Counted from the stretch's first letter, positions 1 through 13,638 are shown. The stretch: DNA of 64,000 nt from Rhizomys pruinosus (GCA_009823505.1 VZQC01013971.1:311911-375910), one strand, 5' to 3'. Notes: generated from the sequence alone by a model not told the origin. Program-made: numbers and translations.

Positions 1-284
1 CATTCTAATTAGATGAAGTGGGTAGAGGAGGGAGACATTTGTAATCCAGGAAGGGGGAGGCGATGATATCTCCTTTCCATAGGAACCCTCATTACCTGCA
101 TCTAGGACCAGTCGCAGGCAACCCGGCAAGGCTGAGTGCATTGTGCTAGTCCTTTTCCAGGCCCTGCTCTGTCATTCTCTCCCTTCCTATCTTGTTCCAT
201 CCTCTGAAGTCTGTTAATTAATCCTTATATGGAATATCACTGCTCCTAACAGTGTTTCGTTTTATTTATTTCTATTTTTATTAT

Positions 285-432
285 TTATTCATTTTTTCGA
301 GACATGATTTCCCTATTTCCCCAGTTGACCCGGAACTTACTATGTAGACCAGGCTGGCCTCCATCTCACTAAATCTACTTACCTCTGCCTCCTGAGTGCT
401 GTTACTAAAGGCATGTGCCACTATGCCTGGCC
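285..432 (-). mobile_element. B1 SINE
   Basis: Reverse-strand B1 (7SL-derived). It runs from a T-rich tail through 'cgagacatgattt' and 'gtagaccaggctggcct' to 'gtgccactatgcctggcc'. It is nearly full length and moderately diverged. Confidence 0.88.
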
Positions 433-443
433 TTAATTTTATT

Positions 444-540
444 TTTAAGTCAGAGTCATGAAGTGTAATCCACGTTGGCCTTGAGCTTTCAATTACCCCC
501 CCAATCTCAGCTTCCTGAATGTTGAGATTACAGGTATTAA
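444..540 (-). mobile_element. Old B1-like fragment
   Basis: Directly beside the previous B1 lies a second, much more decayed B1-like segment. Its landmarks are 'ttggccttgagctttca' and 'gaatgttgagattacaggt'. It is probably an older copy whose tail region received the younger B1. Confidence 0.55.
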
Positions 541-782
541 CAGTATTACATTAAAAAAAATAGATGATAAAAGAAAAAAAAATATTTTGGGATTTGGAAG
601 CGCAAAGAACAGAGGGTAGAATTTTAGGCTCTTGTCACAAAAATTCCTATACCAAATTTCCCAAGCTAACTAAGTCCTCCCCCTTTGGCTCCCTCTGCTC
701 TATTTCTGTCTTCTCACCACCCACTAACTTCCTGTCCCTTCACTGAGATCCTCACTCAATGCTGTCTCCTCTAAAGACCTTT

Positions 783-1100
783 TTAAGTGAAATAACACAG
801 TCCTAGAAAAACAAACGACAAATGGTATCTCTCATATGTGGACACTAGTAGCAATAACCCAGTTATAAATATTTCTTGTGGAGAGGGATGCATATTAAAA
901 GAACAACAACAGAAAGATTGCATCAGAAGGCTGACTGAAATGGTGACTAGGGAGGGGTGGGAGGGGTGGGAGAGGGACACTGGTATATATTCGATTGGTT
1001 CATGTTTGATTGACGTGAGTTCAAGAGGTATCCAGTTTTGCCCAGACTCTGTGTACAGGATACATGGTGTTTTAGGACTTAATAAAAGTAAATATGTGCA
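783..1100 (+). mobile_element. L1 3' end fragment
   Basis: Plus-strand sequence resembling the end of L1 ORF2 and the start of the 3' UTR. The landmark 'atggtatctctcatatgtgg' is typical of the segment just after ORF2 in mammalian L1s, and a G-rich stretch (gggaggggtgggaggggtggg) follows at 950-972. The two open frames here are by-products of the repeat. Confidence 0.6.
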
Positions 1101-2984
1101 TATTGGACAACATTGGTTTGAAGGCTGATGAAAATGATAATGCATCTGAGTTAATTGGTGATATAAATTGCTCTTGTCCACATTAGCTTTAACTAAAATC
1201 TGTATAACAATTACTTTGGGATTGGTATAAACAAATGTTCCCTATACTTTTGCTGTCATGTAGTATCACCTGGTAGCAATCTCTTTCACCTATAGGATGA
1301 TTTAACTCAAAAATAAACTTTGTTTCCCAAGTTAATCACATACAGTAACCCAAAACAGCATGGGTGAACTTGAAATCTGTGCCTTGATTCCACCCTATAG
1401 GTATGTATAAAACAACTGCTTTTTTGAGACTCATGGGTCAAAAATAAAAACCTTAAAAAAATAGATAGATATGAAAACTTTTTGTCAAAAAACCTTGCAA
1501 CCCAAATCTTAAAACTAACTACGGGAAAGGATTTGTATGTTCCAACAGGCCAGAGTATCACCAACTTAATGGCTGAGAAAGAAAATGCAGCTTTGCAGTG
1601 AGTAGGATGTACCAGATAGTGCCAGCAGAAGGATTGACTCCTCTGGGCATTGAAAGGAAGAAATGCCTCAGATTGCTGCAGACATCAGGCCCCTCTGTGG
1701 ATCCTACTAGTAACAACTATTTTTAATGATTCCTAACGAAGCTTACCTTCTAGGTGCCTCAAAGGTTTTAATACAAGAGACTTTCTTAACTCCCCCCCAT
1801 AGAATAAGGAGAAATATGATGATGATGAGGTCGTTCTCCAGCTGTAGATTAGAGCCAGCTGTTATAGAGGTATTCTCTTGTAAAATCAGTAAAACTGCCT
1901 TCTTTAATTGACTAATGGACATAGAAACCCTGAAAAGGATTATTCTCTATTCAGAACCAAATATAATGCTAAAGTCTCCTTAAGCTATGCACTTAAACAA
2001 AATATATTAATACAGGAGCTCTGACATCAACAATGGATTATTCTACCAAGGAGATGTTGGCCAGGGGATCCAAGCCCCCACAAAAGGTAAAGGCTCCTTG
2101 CCTCCAAACTGGGATACCTGCAAGAAGAGAGGCGATAAGACCTTTTCTTTGTTTCTTTATGGAGTCTACCACCACATTCTGTATTTGTTTACTTATACTA
2201 TCTAAGACAGAAGATTTGGGAACTCAGAGGCACTGTTTGCTTTTAACATCATTGTTCTTTCTAAAACAGCCTCTTATTAGGCTCTGTAAAATGATTATGA
2301 TTTTTTCTTAATCAAAGAAATGACTGGAAGAAGTTATTCTGCTGCTTCTTAATCTCACATGTTTCTAAATGGCATGCCCATGTCTAGGCTTTCTGTGTAT
2401 GTATTCAACAAGCATTTGAAATCTATGAAGTTCTAATCCCTGGGCTGGTGCTGAGGCTAGACAGTCTCAGCTGTGGAACTGCTCTTAGTCTAGCAGAGGA
2501 GGCAAATGAGGATGAGGGCCAGCTAGACAACACAGATTCTACAGTGCTTTTCTACAGTAATAAGGTGAATGAAAATTAATCAGGATTCCTGAAGTATGGG
2601 ATGCGTTTCCAGACAGAAGGCATCTGTATGCCAATAAAGGAAAGAAGGTCGATAAGAGAAAAGCTCATGGAAAATCATCTGAGGGTATAAGTACTTCAAA
2701 ATGTCCATCTTAGATGAAACAAGCAAGCATTGAGTTAAAGTGAGAAGTCGTGCTAAGTGATGATTAAACAGTTTGATCTTTTTCCTTAAATTCACCAAAG
2801 GAGTTTAAACAACCCTAAAATGTAATTATATATGTGTAGATATAACTCTAAGATTTTCTTTTACATCCAGAATTGGAATCAGCTACATGAAAGCACTGTG
2901 TGAAAAAACTCTCATTTATTTGAATGAAACATGACCATAGTTGGCGAGTAATAAAGCAGATCTGTAGTATGCAGGTGACTGGCT
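1101..2984. other. Unassigned AT-rich sequence
   Basis: I recognise no gene and no repeat family here. Open frames up to 92 codons (for example 2033-2311) show no family resemblance. Confidence 0.4.
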
Positions 2985-3399
2985 GTATAGTTAAAAATCC
3001 TTCAAAATGACCATTTCAAACATACTCCAAGTAAGCAAGTAGCATGACTAAACTCCAAGAACCCACTGCCTGGCTCCTGGCTTCATCTGTACCTCTGTCC
3101 CATCACATTTTGCTGTTTCAGTTATTACTGATATCTTTCAACAGCTCTGTTTAAAAAAATCTAGTTTATATATGCTGAAATGCACTAAGGTTGGCTGACT
3201 TGACTCATGCACTTACCTCTGCCTGGGAGGTTAAGTGACAGTCATCCAAGAGCAAGGATGGGACTGGGTGGCCACCTAGAAGAGTGAGCGAGGTGGTGTA
3301 GAGAGGGCTGGAGAGAGACCTGGGAGGATGCAGACTGTGGTCAGCAAACCATGTATGTTCTGTGGTTTCTGTTCTGAGTTCTCTCTACCGGAAGCTTCA

Positions 3400-3611
3400 C
3401 ACCTTGGTTAAGAGCACCCCGACTGCTCTTGAAGAGGAACCAGGTTGGATTCCCAGCACCCACATGGCGACTAAGAACTGTCTTTAACTCCAGTTCCAGG
3501 GGAATCCGATGCCCTCTTCTGATCTCCGCAGCATTGTACAACATGGTGCACCAACCTACATGCAGACAGTACACTCATACATAAAAAATAATAAATAAAA
3601 ATTTAAAAAAG
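3400..3611 (+). mobile_element. B2/B3 SINE, head disrupted
   Basis: Body and tail of a tRNA-derived B2/B3 SINE: 'ttaagagcacc', B-box region 'aggttggattcccagcac', a single 'aactccagttccagggg' and an A-rich tail. The expected first bases are not adjacent. A head-like 'gggctggagagaga' lies about 85 bp upstream at 3306. No 17-bp duplication. Confidence 0.85.
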
Positions 3612-3676
3612 ATATTTGCCCTTTTCCTTCCTTTCAGCCAGTTCTGAGGTGTACTTTTACATTATACATCACTTTT

Positions 3677-3901
3677 TTATATATTTTTAATTTATTTTCA
3701 TATGTGTATGAATGTATTGTCTGCATGTAGGTTGGTGCACCCGTGTTGTGCAATGCCGTGGAGGTCAGAAAAGAGTGTTGGATTCCCCTGGAACTGGAGT
3801 TAAAGATGGTTCTTAGCAGCCATGTGGGTGCTGGGGATCAAACCCGGGTCCTCTGCAAGAGCAGTCGGCGCTCTTAACTGCTAGGCTATCTCTCCAGCCC
3901 C
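3677..3901 (-). mobile_element. B2/B3 SINE
   Basis: Full-length reverse copy ending at 'tatctctccagcccc'. It has a single 'ccctggaactggagtt' block without the 17-bp duplication. It faces the plus-strand copy at 3400-3611 tail to tail. Confidence 0.92.
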
Positions 3902-4934
3902 TACATTACTTTCTTGAAGTGAATAGTCCTGAAATTACTGGCAAATTTACATGTAGCTCTGATCCACTAATATGTAGAGTGTTGCCTTCTCTTGAGAAAG
4001 TTCCTTTGTACCTCTTCTAATCTTTTCTGTTCAAACAAGGCAACCCATTCTAATATTCTCTAGTCAAAATTAGTTGTGCTTGCTATAAAATTCATATAAT
4101 GGAATTATTCAATATGTATACATTTGTGTCCATGTCCATTTTTGAGATTTCTTGTATGTGATATTAACTTATTTTCTTATGATAATTCATTCATTTCTCT
4201 TTGTGAATCATGTTGTAGTAAAGGATATATCACAATTTATTGTTTGTGAACAGTTGGGTTGTTTCTTTGGAGCCCTTGTGAATAAAGATTCTATGAGCTT
4301 TTGTATAAAGATTTTTGTATGGAAAAATGTGTCTTTATTTCTCTTAGTAAATACATAGAAGTGAATTATTAGGTAGTAGGAGAGAACTGTGTTTAATTTT
4401 AAAGATACTTTAAATAAGTTTCCACATTGGCTCTCCTTTCTTATACTCATTTTGGGAGAGTTTCATCATGTAGCCCAGGTTGGTCTTGAACTTATGATTC
4501 TTTTGTTTCAGGCTCTTGAGTTCTGATACTGTAGTTGAATGTTAACAATCCCAGCAACTGTTTTCTACTTACACCTGCAATATGTGTGAATTCTGAGGCC
4601 CACCCTGTTGCTTCTTCCTGATGCTGCCAGTCTTTTCCATTAGTCATCCTAAAGCCTGTGTAGTGCAATCTTCCTGACATTAAAGTTTGTCTCCAGATGA
4701 CTGATGATGTTGAACACTTTTTTAAGGGCTTAGTGGATATTTGTCGGTCTTCCTTTCTAAAGTACCTCTTCATTTATTTGGTTTAATTATTTGTAGATTT
4801 TTTTCTTTTCGGAATTGAGTTACGGAATTTCTTTGCATATTTTGTATATAAGCTTTTGGCTGATACATATTTTATAACCATTTTATCCCAGGGTATTTTA
4901 ATTCATTTTCTACTCATTGCTTTAGTTTTTGCTC

Positions 4935-5091
4935 CTTTTCTTTTCTTTTTTCTTTTTCTTTTCTTTTCTTTTTGAGATAGGGTCTTTCCATAGCTGGCCT
5001 GGAACTCCCTAATGTAGACCAGATTGACCTCAGAAAGAGCTCCGTTTTTCTCTGAGTGCTGGGATTAAAGGTGTATACCACCATACCTAGG
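4935..5091 (-). mobile_element. B1 SINE
   Basis: Reverse B1 with a (TTTTC)-type tail, 'gagatagggtctttcc', 'gtagaccagattgacc' and 'gattaaaggtgtataccacc'. It sits inside the old antisense L1. Confidence 0.85.
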
Positions 5092-5186
5092 TAGAGGTAT
5101 TTTCTTTTGATGAAGTGGAATATTTCAGTTTTCTATATCTACTCCCAGGATGCTTTGTAGAATGAATCACCCTTCAGGATCCTGAG

Positions 5187-5653
5187 TGTCCTAGTTAGCA
5201 TAATTATCAACTTGACACAGCCTAGTCACCTGAAAAGAAAGTCTCAGTGGAAGGACGACGGCCTTGATCAGACTGGCCTATGGGCGAGTCCGTGGCAGAT
5301 TGTTAGTTAATGCAGGAGGGCGGGGTTCATGCTGGGCAGCATTGCCTATGGGCGAGTCCGTAGCGGAGTGTTAGTTGGTGCAGGAGGGCGCGGTCCATGG
5401 TGGGCAGCATTTTTCCCTGGGCAGGTGGCTCTGAGCTGTATAAGAAAGCTAGTTGAGCACAAGCCAGTGAGTGAGCCAGCCAGTAAACAGCATTCCTGCA
5501 CGGGTTATGCTTCAAATTGCTGCTTGAATTCCTCCCCTGACTTCCTTCAGTGGTAGACTGTGACCTGGAAGTGGAAGCTAATAAATCCTTTCCTCCCTTA
5601 AGATGCTTTTTGTCAGAGTGTTTTATCACAACAACAGAAAGGAAACTAGAATA
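5187..5653 (+). mobile_element. MaLR-type solo LTR with internal duplication
   Basis: Begins TGTCCTAG, contains 'tatcaacttgacac', a TATA-like 'tgtataagaaag' and the polyadenylation region 'taataaatcctttcctccc', and ends near 'actagaata'. It is the same family as the LTRs at 28427 and 45239. It is longer than those (about 467 versus 402-408 bp) because of an internal 68-bp tandem duplication. Flanking 5-mers ctgag and ccgaa are at best a decayed target-site duplication. Confidence 0.8.
5276..5411 (+). repeat. 68-bp tandem duplication inside LTR
   Basis: Copy one is 5276-5343 and copy two 5344-5411, each running from 'gcctatgggcgagtccg' to 'gggcagcatt'. By eye they differ at 8 of 68 positions. 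The block lies in the U3-like part of the LTR, upstream of the TATA-like motif. Confidence 0.9.
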
Positions 5654-5790
5654 CCGAAGATATTATTCTATGTTTTATCTTAAAAATCTTGCAGTTTGAG
5701 ATAATTTTTTGGACTAGATTTCATCTTGAATTAATTTTTGAATGGTGTGAAGCCAAGACAGAGTTTTTGAGGTCATTTTAGATATTTGGC

Positions 5791-6769
5791 TTGAGGTGTT
5801 TGTGGAAACAGAGGATAGAAGAATCAGGAATATAAACATAAAGCAGAGACCATTAACACCCACACAGCTGCTGGTTTCATATGCACAGGACATGGAGTTC
5901 AGGAGTAATAATGAGTAGACAAAGAGCTAATGAGGAGGCCTTGGAGTCAGTACCATTTACATGGTCAGTGGAGGAGAAAAAACAGCTAGGAATATGGAAA
6001 TGGTGTAAGGGAAAATTTCACAAAGAAGTGGCCTGCTCAATAATGTCAAGGGCTTAATGCAGGTGAAAGAATAAAAGGTCAGTATGAAACAGAACTGTTT
6101 TTGTTGTTGTAACACCAAGTGACATGGATAGAGGAGCGTCTCATAGTGATGGTCAAATTAGCAGTCCTTCATTCATAGCCATTTGTCAGAGAAGGGGTTC
6201 ATGCCCCAAGTAACTCCCAGTCCTGGGGAGAGGCTGGGCAGGATTTATAAAGCTTAAAACCATTAATTATGACATGCCAGGGGTAAAACCAATAACCATA
6301 ATTGTATCAGATGCCATAGTTTCAGCAGACCAGGGGCAGGTCAGTTAACAAAATTTTTTGATAAGGAAAAAAATAAATTCCTCAGAATTGTAACAGCAAT
6401 GGACTCCCTAGAGATACAGGTATAGCTGGGGGAATGTGCTGTTTGGGACATGCTACCTGGCTACTTGTAAGTTTCCCAGTACTGCAGAAACAATGCACTT
6501 CCTGAAACTGCCCACATAAGATGTTCTGCCTGGCTGGCTGCAATGGGAATGGCTGGGAAAAAAAACCCAAAGGGTAAAGCAAAAGTCAGCTAGAACAAAA
6601 TGCACTTAGTTTTGCCATTTTATTGTGACAAATACAACTCAAACCAGCCTCAGCTAAGAAGAGAAATTACAATACAGGGAGTTACTATAAGCAAGACTTG
6701 GAGCTGGTTTTCCCCATTAAGAAGTAATTGGTACTTTACCTCTGATACCTTTCTCTCATTCCAGTTTTT
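5791..6769. other. Unassigned sequence
   Basis: No recognised gene. The stretch 6100-6330 ('taaaaccaataaccataatt') could be a decayed LTR, but I could not match it to a family. Confidence 0.35.
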
Positions 6770-6934
6770 GTTTTGTTTTGTTTTGTTTTGGTCTTTTCGA
6801 GACAGGGTCTCCCTGTAGCCCCAGCTGTCCTGGAACTCACTCTGTAGACCAGGCTGACCTTGAACTCACAAAGATCCATCTGCCTCTGCCTCCCAAGTGC
6901 TAGGATTAAAGGCGTGCGCCACCATGCCTGGCTT
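6770..6934 (-). mobile_element. Young B1 SINE with target-site duplication
   Basis: Near-consensus B1 with a (TTTTG) tail, flanked by perfect 13-bp duplications cattccagttttt at 6757-6769 and 6935-6947. It carries the local subfamily signature 'ctccctgtagccccagctgtcctgg'. Confidence 0.95.
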
Positions 6935-6947
6935 CATTCCAGTTTTT

Positions 6948-7736
6948 AATAGTCTAGAAAGGTCTACGGGAAGGCTTGCTTAGGTTGAAAGCACCCTTTA
7001 GCACAGTTCTTCTACCTAGATACATGTTAAGAGGAGGTAAACAAGAGATGACATCTCTGATTGAAACTAAAGTATAATGGTCAGTTAAAAGCATAGACTC
7101 TTGGGTCTGCATGCTTGAGTCCATCTTCCCACTCACTGATATACTGGGAACATGGAAAGGAGGCAAGTGCACTTGTCCTTTGAGGGTCTGTACCTATCTT
7201 GTTAACAGAGGGATCCAGTGCAATGGATAGAACTGGTTTGTAAAGTGAATGGGTGGCAGAGAAGTAATACAACAAGCAAAAGCCGTTCTAAGAGCAATGT
7301 AGGAAGGAGATAGGAAGGTAATGTGGCAGTTATGGAGAAATAGGTGCCTATAGTTTTCCAAATTGGAGGGTAAGGTGTTTAGCATGATTCCTATGTTGAA
7401 GAACAGAATCATCAAAAAAGCTTCACGGTAGAGGTGAATTAAGGTGTGATAAACAACAGACATGAGGAGTTATGGTGAAGGACACAATTAAGAACACTGT
7501 CTAGAAGGACTGGTCTTGGAGGCAGGATCTGATCTGTGGGTCTTTGGACAGCATAAAACCCAGATACTACATCGAAAGTATGCAGGAAACATTTGTTTAG
7601 CTTTTTGAGCTGGTGCCTAGTGGCCTCTTTTCTCCATGAACAGGCTGCAACTGAAAGGATGAAGAAAAACTTACAATAAGGAATAGTGGAAAGAACAAAA
7701 CTGAGACTAATTTTGTGGTACATAGAATAGTTACCT
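6948..7736. other. Unassigned sequence
   Basis: No repeat or gene recognised. Short open frames only. Confidence 0.35.
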
Positions 7737-7740
7737 TGGG

Positions 7741-7893
7741 AGCTGGGTATGGTGGAGTCCCAGCACTCAGGAGGCAGAGGCAGGCAGATCTCTGTGAGTT
7801 CAAGGCTGGCCTGGTCTACGTAGTGAGTTCTAGGCCAGCTGGGGCTACAGGAAGACCCTGTCTCAAAAATACCCCCCCCCCAAAAAAAGAACA
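7741..7893 (+). mobile_element. B1 SINE
   Basis: Plus-strand B1 from 'gctgggtatggtgg' through 'cagcactcaggaggcagagg' and 'agaccctgtctcaaaa' to a C-run and A-rich tail. Confidence 0.9.
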
Positions 7894-8199
7894 GATGCCA
7901 TTGGTACATATTGGAGATGCTTGTTAATTCTGTACAAATTATGTGCAATATTGAAAGAAGGTGATTATTGCTCGATGTGTGAAGGAAAAAGGTGACTACT
8001 GAGATAGCAGCTGGGATGTTTCAGTTTCTGAATTCTTTGCACTTGACCTCTTTGGAATTTGGATAGAGGCAGACACTTAGAGGTCAACCCTGGCCTAATA
8101 AGATTGCAGAGAAGATTTCAGGCTTGAACTCCGTTTTCTTCCTTTTTTGTCCACTATTTCTTATAACATTTGTACAGCTAGATCTATTGTCTAAGAAAT

Positions 8200-8345
8200 T
8201 TTTATTTTATTTTATTTTGAGATGAGGTTTCCCTGTAGCTCCAGCTGGCCTGGAGCTCACTATGTAGTCCAGGCTGGCCTTGAACTCACAGAGCTGCACC
8301 TATCTTTGCTGTCTGAGTGCTAGAATTAAAGGAGTGTGCCATTAT
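8200..8345 (-). mobile_element. B1 SINE
   Basis: Reverse B1 with a (TTTTA) tail, 'gaggtttccctgtagctcc' and 'ttgaactcacagagctgc'. Moderately diverged. Confidence 0.88.
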
Positions 8346-8763
8346 TCAGCAAGAGAAGTGTTTTAACCCAGAAGTTTTGGAAGTGGTCAAGACAAAAATC
8401 TCAGTAAATTAGGGTTCTTACTCTAAGTTCTACTTCTGTTAAGGAGAACAGAATATGAGGAAAATGAAATAAAGCCCAGGTTTAAATTGACTTATGAAAA
8501 GTGACTGAGTGGCAAATGGAATGCATTGTGTACTGAGGCTGAAAATGGCCTTTAATGACTGTCTGTTAGAGAAAGCAGACTGCAAAATGCTTGGGTCACA
8601 CTTTATATTTGTAGTTATTCATTTAAAACCATTCTGAATGCAGCGACCCTCACATATATTAATTCAAATATCAAGTAAGATGTACAGATAGTCCAGCTAC
8701 TGGGGTTGTCATTTTCTATAGAAGAAAGGAGAGAGAAGAAGATCATTAGATACTTTTTTCCTT

Positions 8764-8882
8764 TTTTGGTCTTTTTGAGACTGGGTCTCCTTGTAGCCCT
8801 CAGCTGGCCTGGAACTCACTTTGTAGAACAGGCTGCCCTGGAACTCACAGAGATCCGCCTGCTTCTGGCTCCTGAATGCTCA
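8764..8882 (-). mobile_element. B1 SINE, 5'-truncated
   Basis: Reverse B1 from 'ggtctttttgagactggg' to 'ggctcctgaatgctc'. The last part of the reverse copy, which is the 5' end of the element, is missing. Confidence 0.83.
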
Positions 8883-9253
8883 TTAGACTTTTAAGGACTG
8901 TTTTCATGTGTTTCTTTCACCATCATTTTCTTAAGTTTAAAATCCTTAGTATTCATTTTTTGCTACAGAAAATGGTTCATATTCTTCACGTGCTGCTACA
9001 TTTCATGGTCATAAGGTAACTAGTCTTCTCTTTATTCCTATTAGGAAATTAAATTCTAGGAAGCTTATTAAGCACCAGCATCAATGATGAGAAAGCATTG
9101 TCAACATCCTTAATGAACTTGTGGACTGGTTAATAACAACTAAGTCAGAACACCTCGTGTATGAATTGTGGAGATTTTAAGCTTTACAAAACCAACTGTC
9201 AGTTGCTTCCTCAATTTGTTCCCATAGCTTCCTGATGTTAACCATTATATATA

Positions 9254-9256
<3 letters not shown>

Positions 9257-9335
<79 letters not shown>
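9257..9335 (+). repeat. (GT)n(GA)n composite microsatellite
   Basis: About 42 bp of GT dinucleotides followed without a break by about 37 bp of GA. It creates leucine/serine/histidine-rich spurious frames on the minus strand. Confidence 0.97.
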
Positions 9336-9336
<1 letters not shown>

Positions 9337-9344
9337 ACATGTAT

Positions 9345-9456
9345 TCCCTTTGAGGTGGTCTTGCTATACCGCCCAAACTGTCTTTGAACTTGAGAGTCTT
9401 CTGCCTCATCCTCCTGAGTAATAGGATTAAAGATGTGAAGCACCATGTCAGGCCAG
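9345..9456 (-). mobile_element. Old B1 fragment
   Basis: Decayed reverse B1: 'tctttgaacttgagagtc', 'gcctcatcctcctgagt', 'ggattaaagatgtgaagcacc'. It abuts the GT/GA microsatellite, so the microsatellite may have grown from its tail. Confidence 0.7.
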
Positions 9457-9571
9457 AAAGTCTCACAGTCTTTTATAATCATAGCATGGTTTTGTCTCTG
9501 TCTCTAAAGTGACAGAGGTTGGAGATCGTGTCATGGCATGGACTTCTCTCTCTCTCTCTCTTTTTTTTTTT

Positions 9572-9659
9572 TTTTTTGGTCTTTTCGAGACAGGGTCTTC
9601 CTATAGCCCCAGCTGTCCTGGAACTCACTCTGTAGAGCAGGCTGGCCTTGAATTCACAA
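9572..9659 (-). mobile_element. 5'-truncated B1 with target-site duplication
   Basis: Only the 3' part of a B1 remains, from 'ggtcttttcgagacaggg' to 'ttgaattcaca'. It is flanked by ggacttctctct at 9540-9551 and 9660-9671. The intact duplication shows the truncation happened at insertion, not by later deletion. Confidence 0.88.
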
Positions 9660-9672
9660 GGACTTCTCTCTT

Positions 9673-10224
9673 TTTAAGGAGATCTTTACACAGCAAACAG
9701 CCATGGGGAATGTGATATCTCACTGTAGAGCAAAGGGCAAATTTTTCCAGACCAGGAAAATGAAAACGCTGCTTTTGGAGCAAAGGTTGATGAGGGTTTC
9801 TAGCAACCCCTTAAAAAGATTCTGAGTTCCTCCCCTACAGAAAGCTCACTGTGTGTCCAGCAACCACCTATGTACCCCATGTCACCTGTATAAAACTTTG
9901 GAAGGAGAGCTATGGACAGAGTAGATTGGTGTGAACGTGAAGATCATACTGCCCACTGTGAAGTAAATAGCCAAGTCCTTTTGTCTGCTTCCAGCATCTC
10001 ATGCCTTCTGCCAACATCTCTGACATGGCATTGCTTAACCTGTTAGCTTTCAAGAAGAGCAAAATCTCAGACCTCCCACGGTTCCCAACAGCTTCTCCGG
10101 TATCTAGCATGTTGTTGCACAAGATAGTGAAAGTACTTTGGATCTTGGTTTTAGTACTCTTAATTAAAATTTGATTTTATTTTAGTTGTAGACAATGTTT
10201 TCATCAATATTTTTTCAGATACTA
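9673..10224. other. Unassigned sequence
   Basis: No repeat or gene recognised. A 70-codon minus frame at 9910-10122 has no family resemblance. Confidence 0.35.
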
Positions 10225-10305
10225 GCTGTATTATCTCAGTAAATTTCTTAAACTGTCTACACTTCAGTTTAAGCATAAAATGAGAAAAGTAAAATTATTT
10301 GTCTT
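10225..10305 (+). mobile_element. MIR-like fragment
   Basis: 'aatttcttaaactgtctacacttcagtt' followed by 'ataaaatgagaaaagtaaaa' resembles the central core of the ancient mammalian MIR SINE. Confidence 0.5.
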
Positions 10306-10732
10306 ATTTGTGACAGATATGAGCATTCATTGCCCAGACTCCATTTCTGTGAGTTGTTTGGCTATAAAGACTTCAGTGACCAGCAGCCTCATAGGTGTGC
10401 CTTTAAGAGGGGCCTCAGATGCAGAGTCCAGTGATCTAGACCCCACTCTTCCTTGGGCATTATCTATCCAGACTGAGCACTGTACATATGGGTTGCTTAG
10501 AGAATCAGCCATTTGGCTCCAGATTGGACGGTTTCTTTATATTTGCTTCAGATCCCACTGCTGGATTCATCGAGTCATTCTCAGACCTGCATTGCAATTT
10601 TGTTTCTCCTCTGGAATTGTTTTATAGATTTCCCTTCATCATACAGGCTTTAATCTATCCCTAATGAACATCTGCTATCTTTGTCTCAGCTTCTGCTTCT
10701 CCAGAATTCAGTCAGCATTGGGGCTACTGTAG
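10306..10732. other. Unassigned sequence between two MIR-like parts
   Basis: Moderate-GC sequence with no recognised family. The plus-strand frame 10280-10627 (115 codons) runs through it but shows no known motif. It could be an insertion splitting one MIR, or spacer between two MIRs. Confidence 0.35.
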
Positions 10733-10828
10733 GAAGTAAATGAATAAAGGCACGTCAATCACTCAGAGTAGTCCTTGCATGTAGTTGGCACACATTAAAT
10801 TCTAGCTTATTATTATCATTATTGATAT
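10733..10828 (+). mobile_element. MIR-like 3' fragment
   Basis: 'agtccttgcatgtagttggc', 'acacattaaattctagc' and 'ttattattatcattatt' match the layout of the 3' half of MIR. Confidence 0.6.
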
Positions 10829-11848
10829 GATCAACTGTATGGAACATGCTAGAAACATGGTCCTAAAGCGTGGTCACCATGGTTATGCTATCCTGAAATG
10901 TTCCTGGCAAAGAGTAAAAAAGGGTGCCGAGGTTCCTCAAAATTGAATCAGGTATTGACATAATTAAAAATATCCAATGTGGAGAATGAAAGCTTTGTGA
11001 AGAACCTGATCATTGTCTACCAACCCTCAAACTCTGTGAATTGGAAATATGGTACAAGGATAGCTGTACTTGCAGCAATAGGCAGATATGGCCTCAGAGT
11101 AAGGAAAGATATTGAACACGATGGCTTAAAATGGTCCAGGTTCTCCCTGGAGGGTCACTTGTCAGAGACAGTCTCGCTAAGGTCCCCTTGAAGATGAAAG
11201 AGGGTTTCAGATCAGGTAATCTTTGAAATTACTAGTTGGAAAATTTAGAAGTCCATTGATTCAACTTCCTGTAGAAACCAGAGAAATTCATATTCACTTT
11301 GTCAATACTTCTCAAACAAATATATCAGAATTGTTAACTGTTTATGACTGAATCAGTTTAAGTGATGATAAATCTACTCTTAGTGACAAAAATACATATT
11401 TCACTCTGCTAGTTTCATTCATCTATTGTAAAATATGCGCTCGAGTAGAAAGTTAATTATCTACACAACTTTATTGTACAATGGAATACGGATGTGGAAG
11501 ATTAAAAAAATATATATGGGTTTAGTAAGAGGTACTATCAAAAACTTCCTAGGTATCAGGGTTTCAAGACACAATGGAGACATTTTTGTTTGGGAAACTA
11601 TATAGAAAATCAAGACTACACCCATGACTATCCTATTCATTTTAAAGTTGCTGGAGTGACTTTAACATGACAACATAGCTGAAGAGTCAAGTAGTCTTTA
11701 AAAGGATCATGATCTTTTACCCTCTGATAACTTTTCATTAAGTTTGAAAGTTAAAGGGTTAGTTCTGGCTCACTAGAAGGAGAGCCATGTTCTAAATTCT
11801 TAAACTGTGGATTCAGGCAGACTGAGCATTTCTGCTACCAGGAGGAGG
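10829..11848. other. Unassigned sequence
   Basis: No repeat family seen. A 70-codon plus frame at 10979-11191 has no recognised relatives or clear splice context. Confidence 0.35.

Positions 11849-13638
<1,790 letters not shown>

Larger units (their letters stand above)
2985..5790 (-). mobile_element. Ancient antisense L1, interrupted
   Basis: The plus strand reads as an antisense old L1 3' half. 'gtaagcaagtagcatga' near 3030 marks the 3' end, 'tgtgaataaagattctatg' near 4277 lies in the ORF2 tail region, and the ORF2-like segment 'gaattaatttttgaatggtgtgaag' lies near 5740. It is interrupted by two B2s, one B1 and one LTR, all younger. No frame remains open. Confidence 0.6.

Noticed and set aside
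7439..7948. 169-codon minus-strand frame, the longest in the window
   Set aside because: It spans the reverse strand of a B1 and flanking unique sequence, with the typical antisense-B1 peptide 'GSSCSPSWP'. No independent coding signal.
10280..10627. 115-codon plus frame
   Set aside because: It starts inside a MIR-like fragment and shows no known motif. The length is not exceptional by chance in 64 kb.
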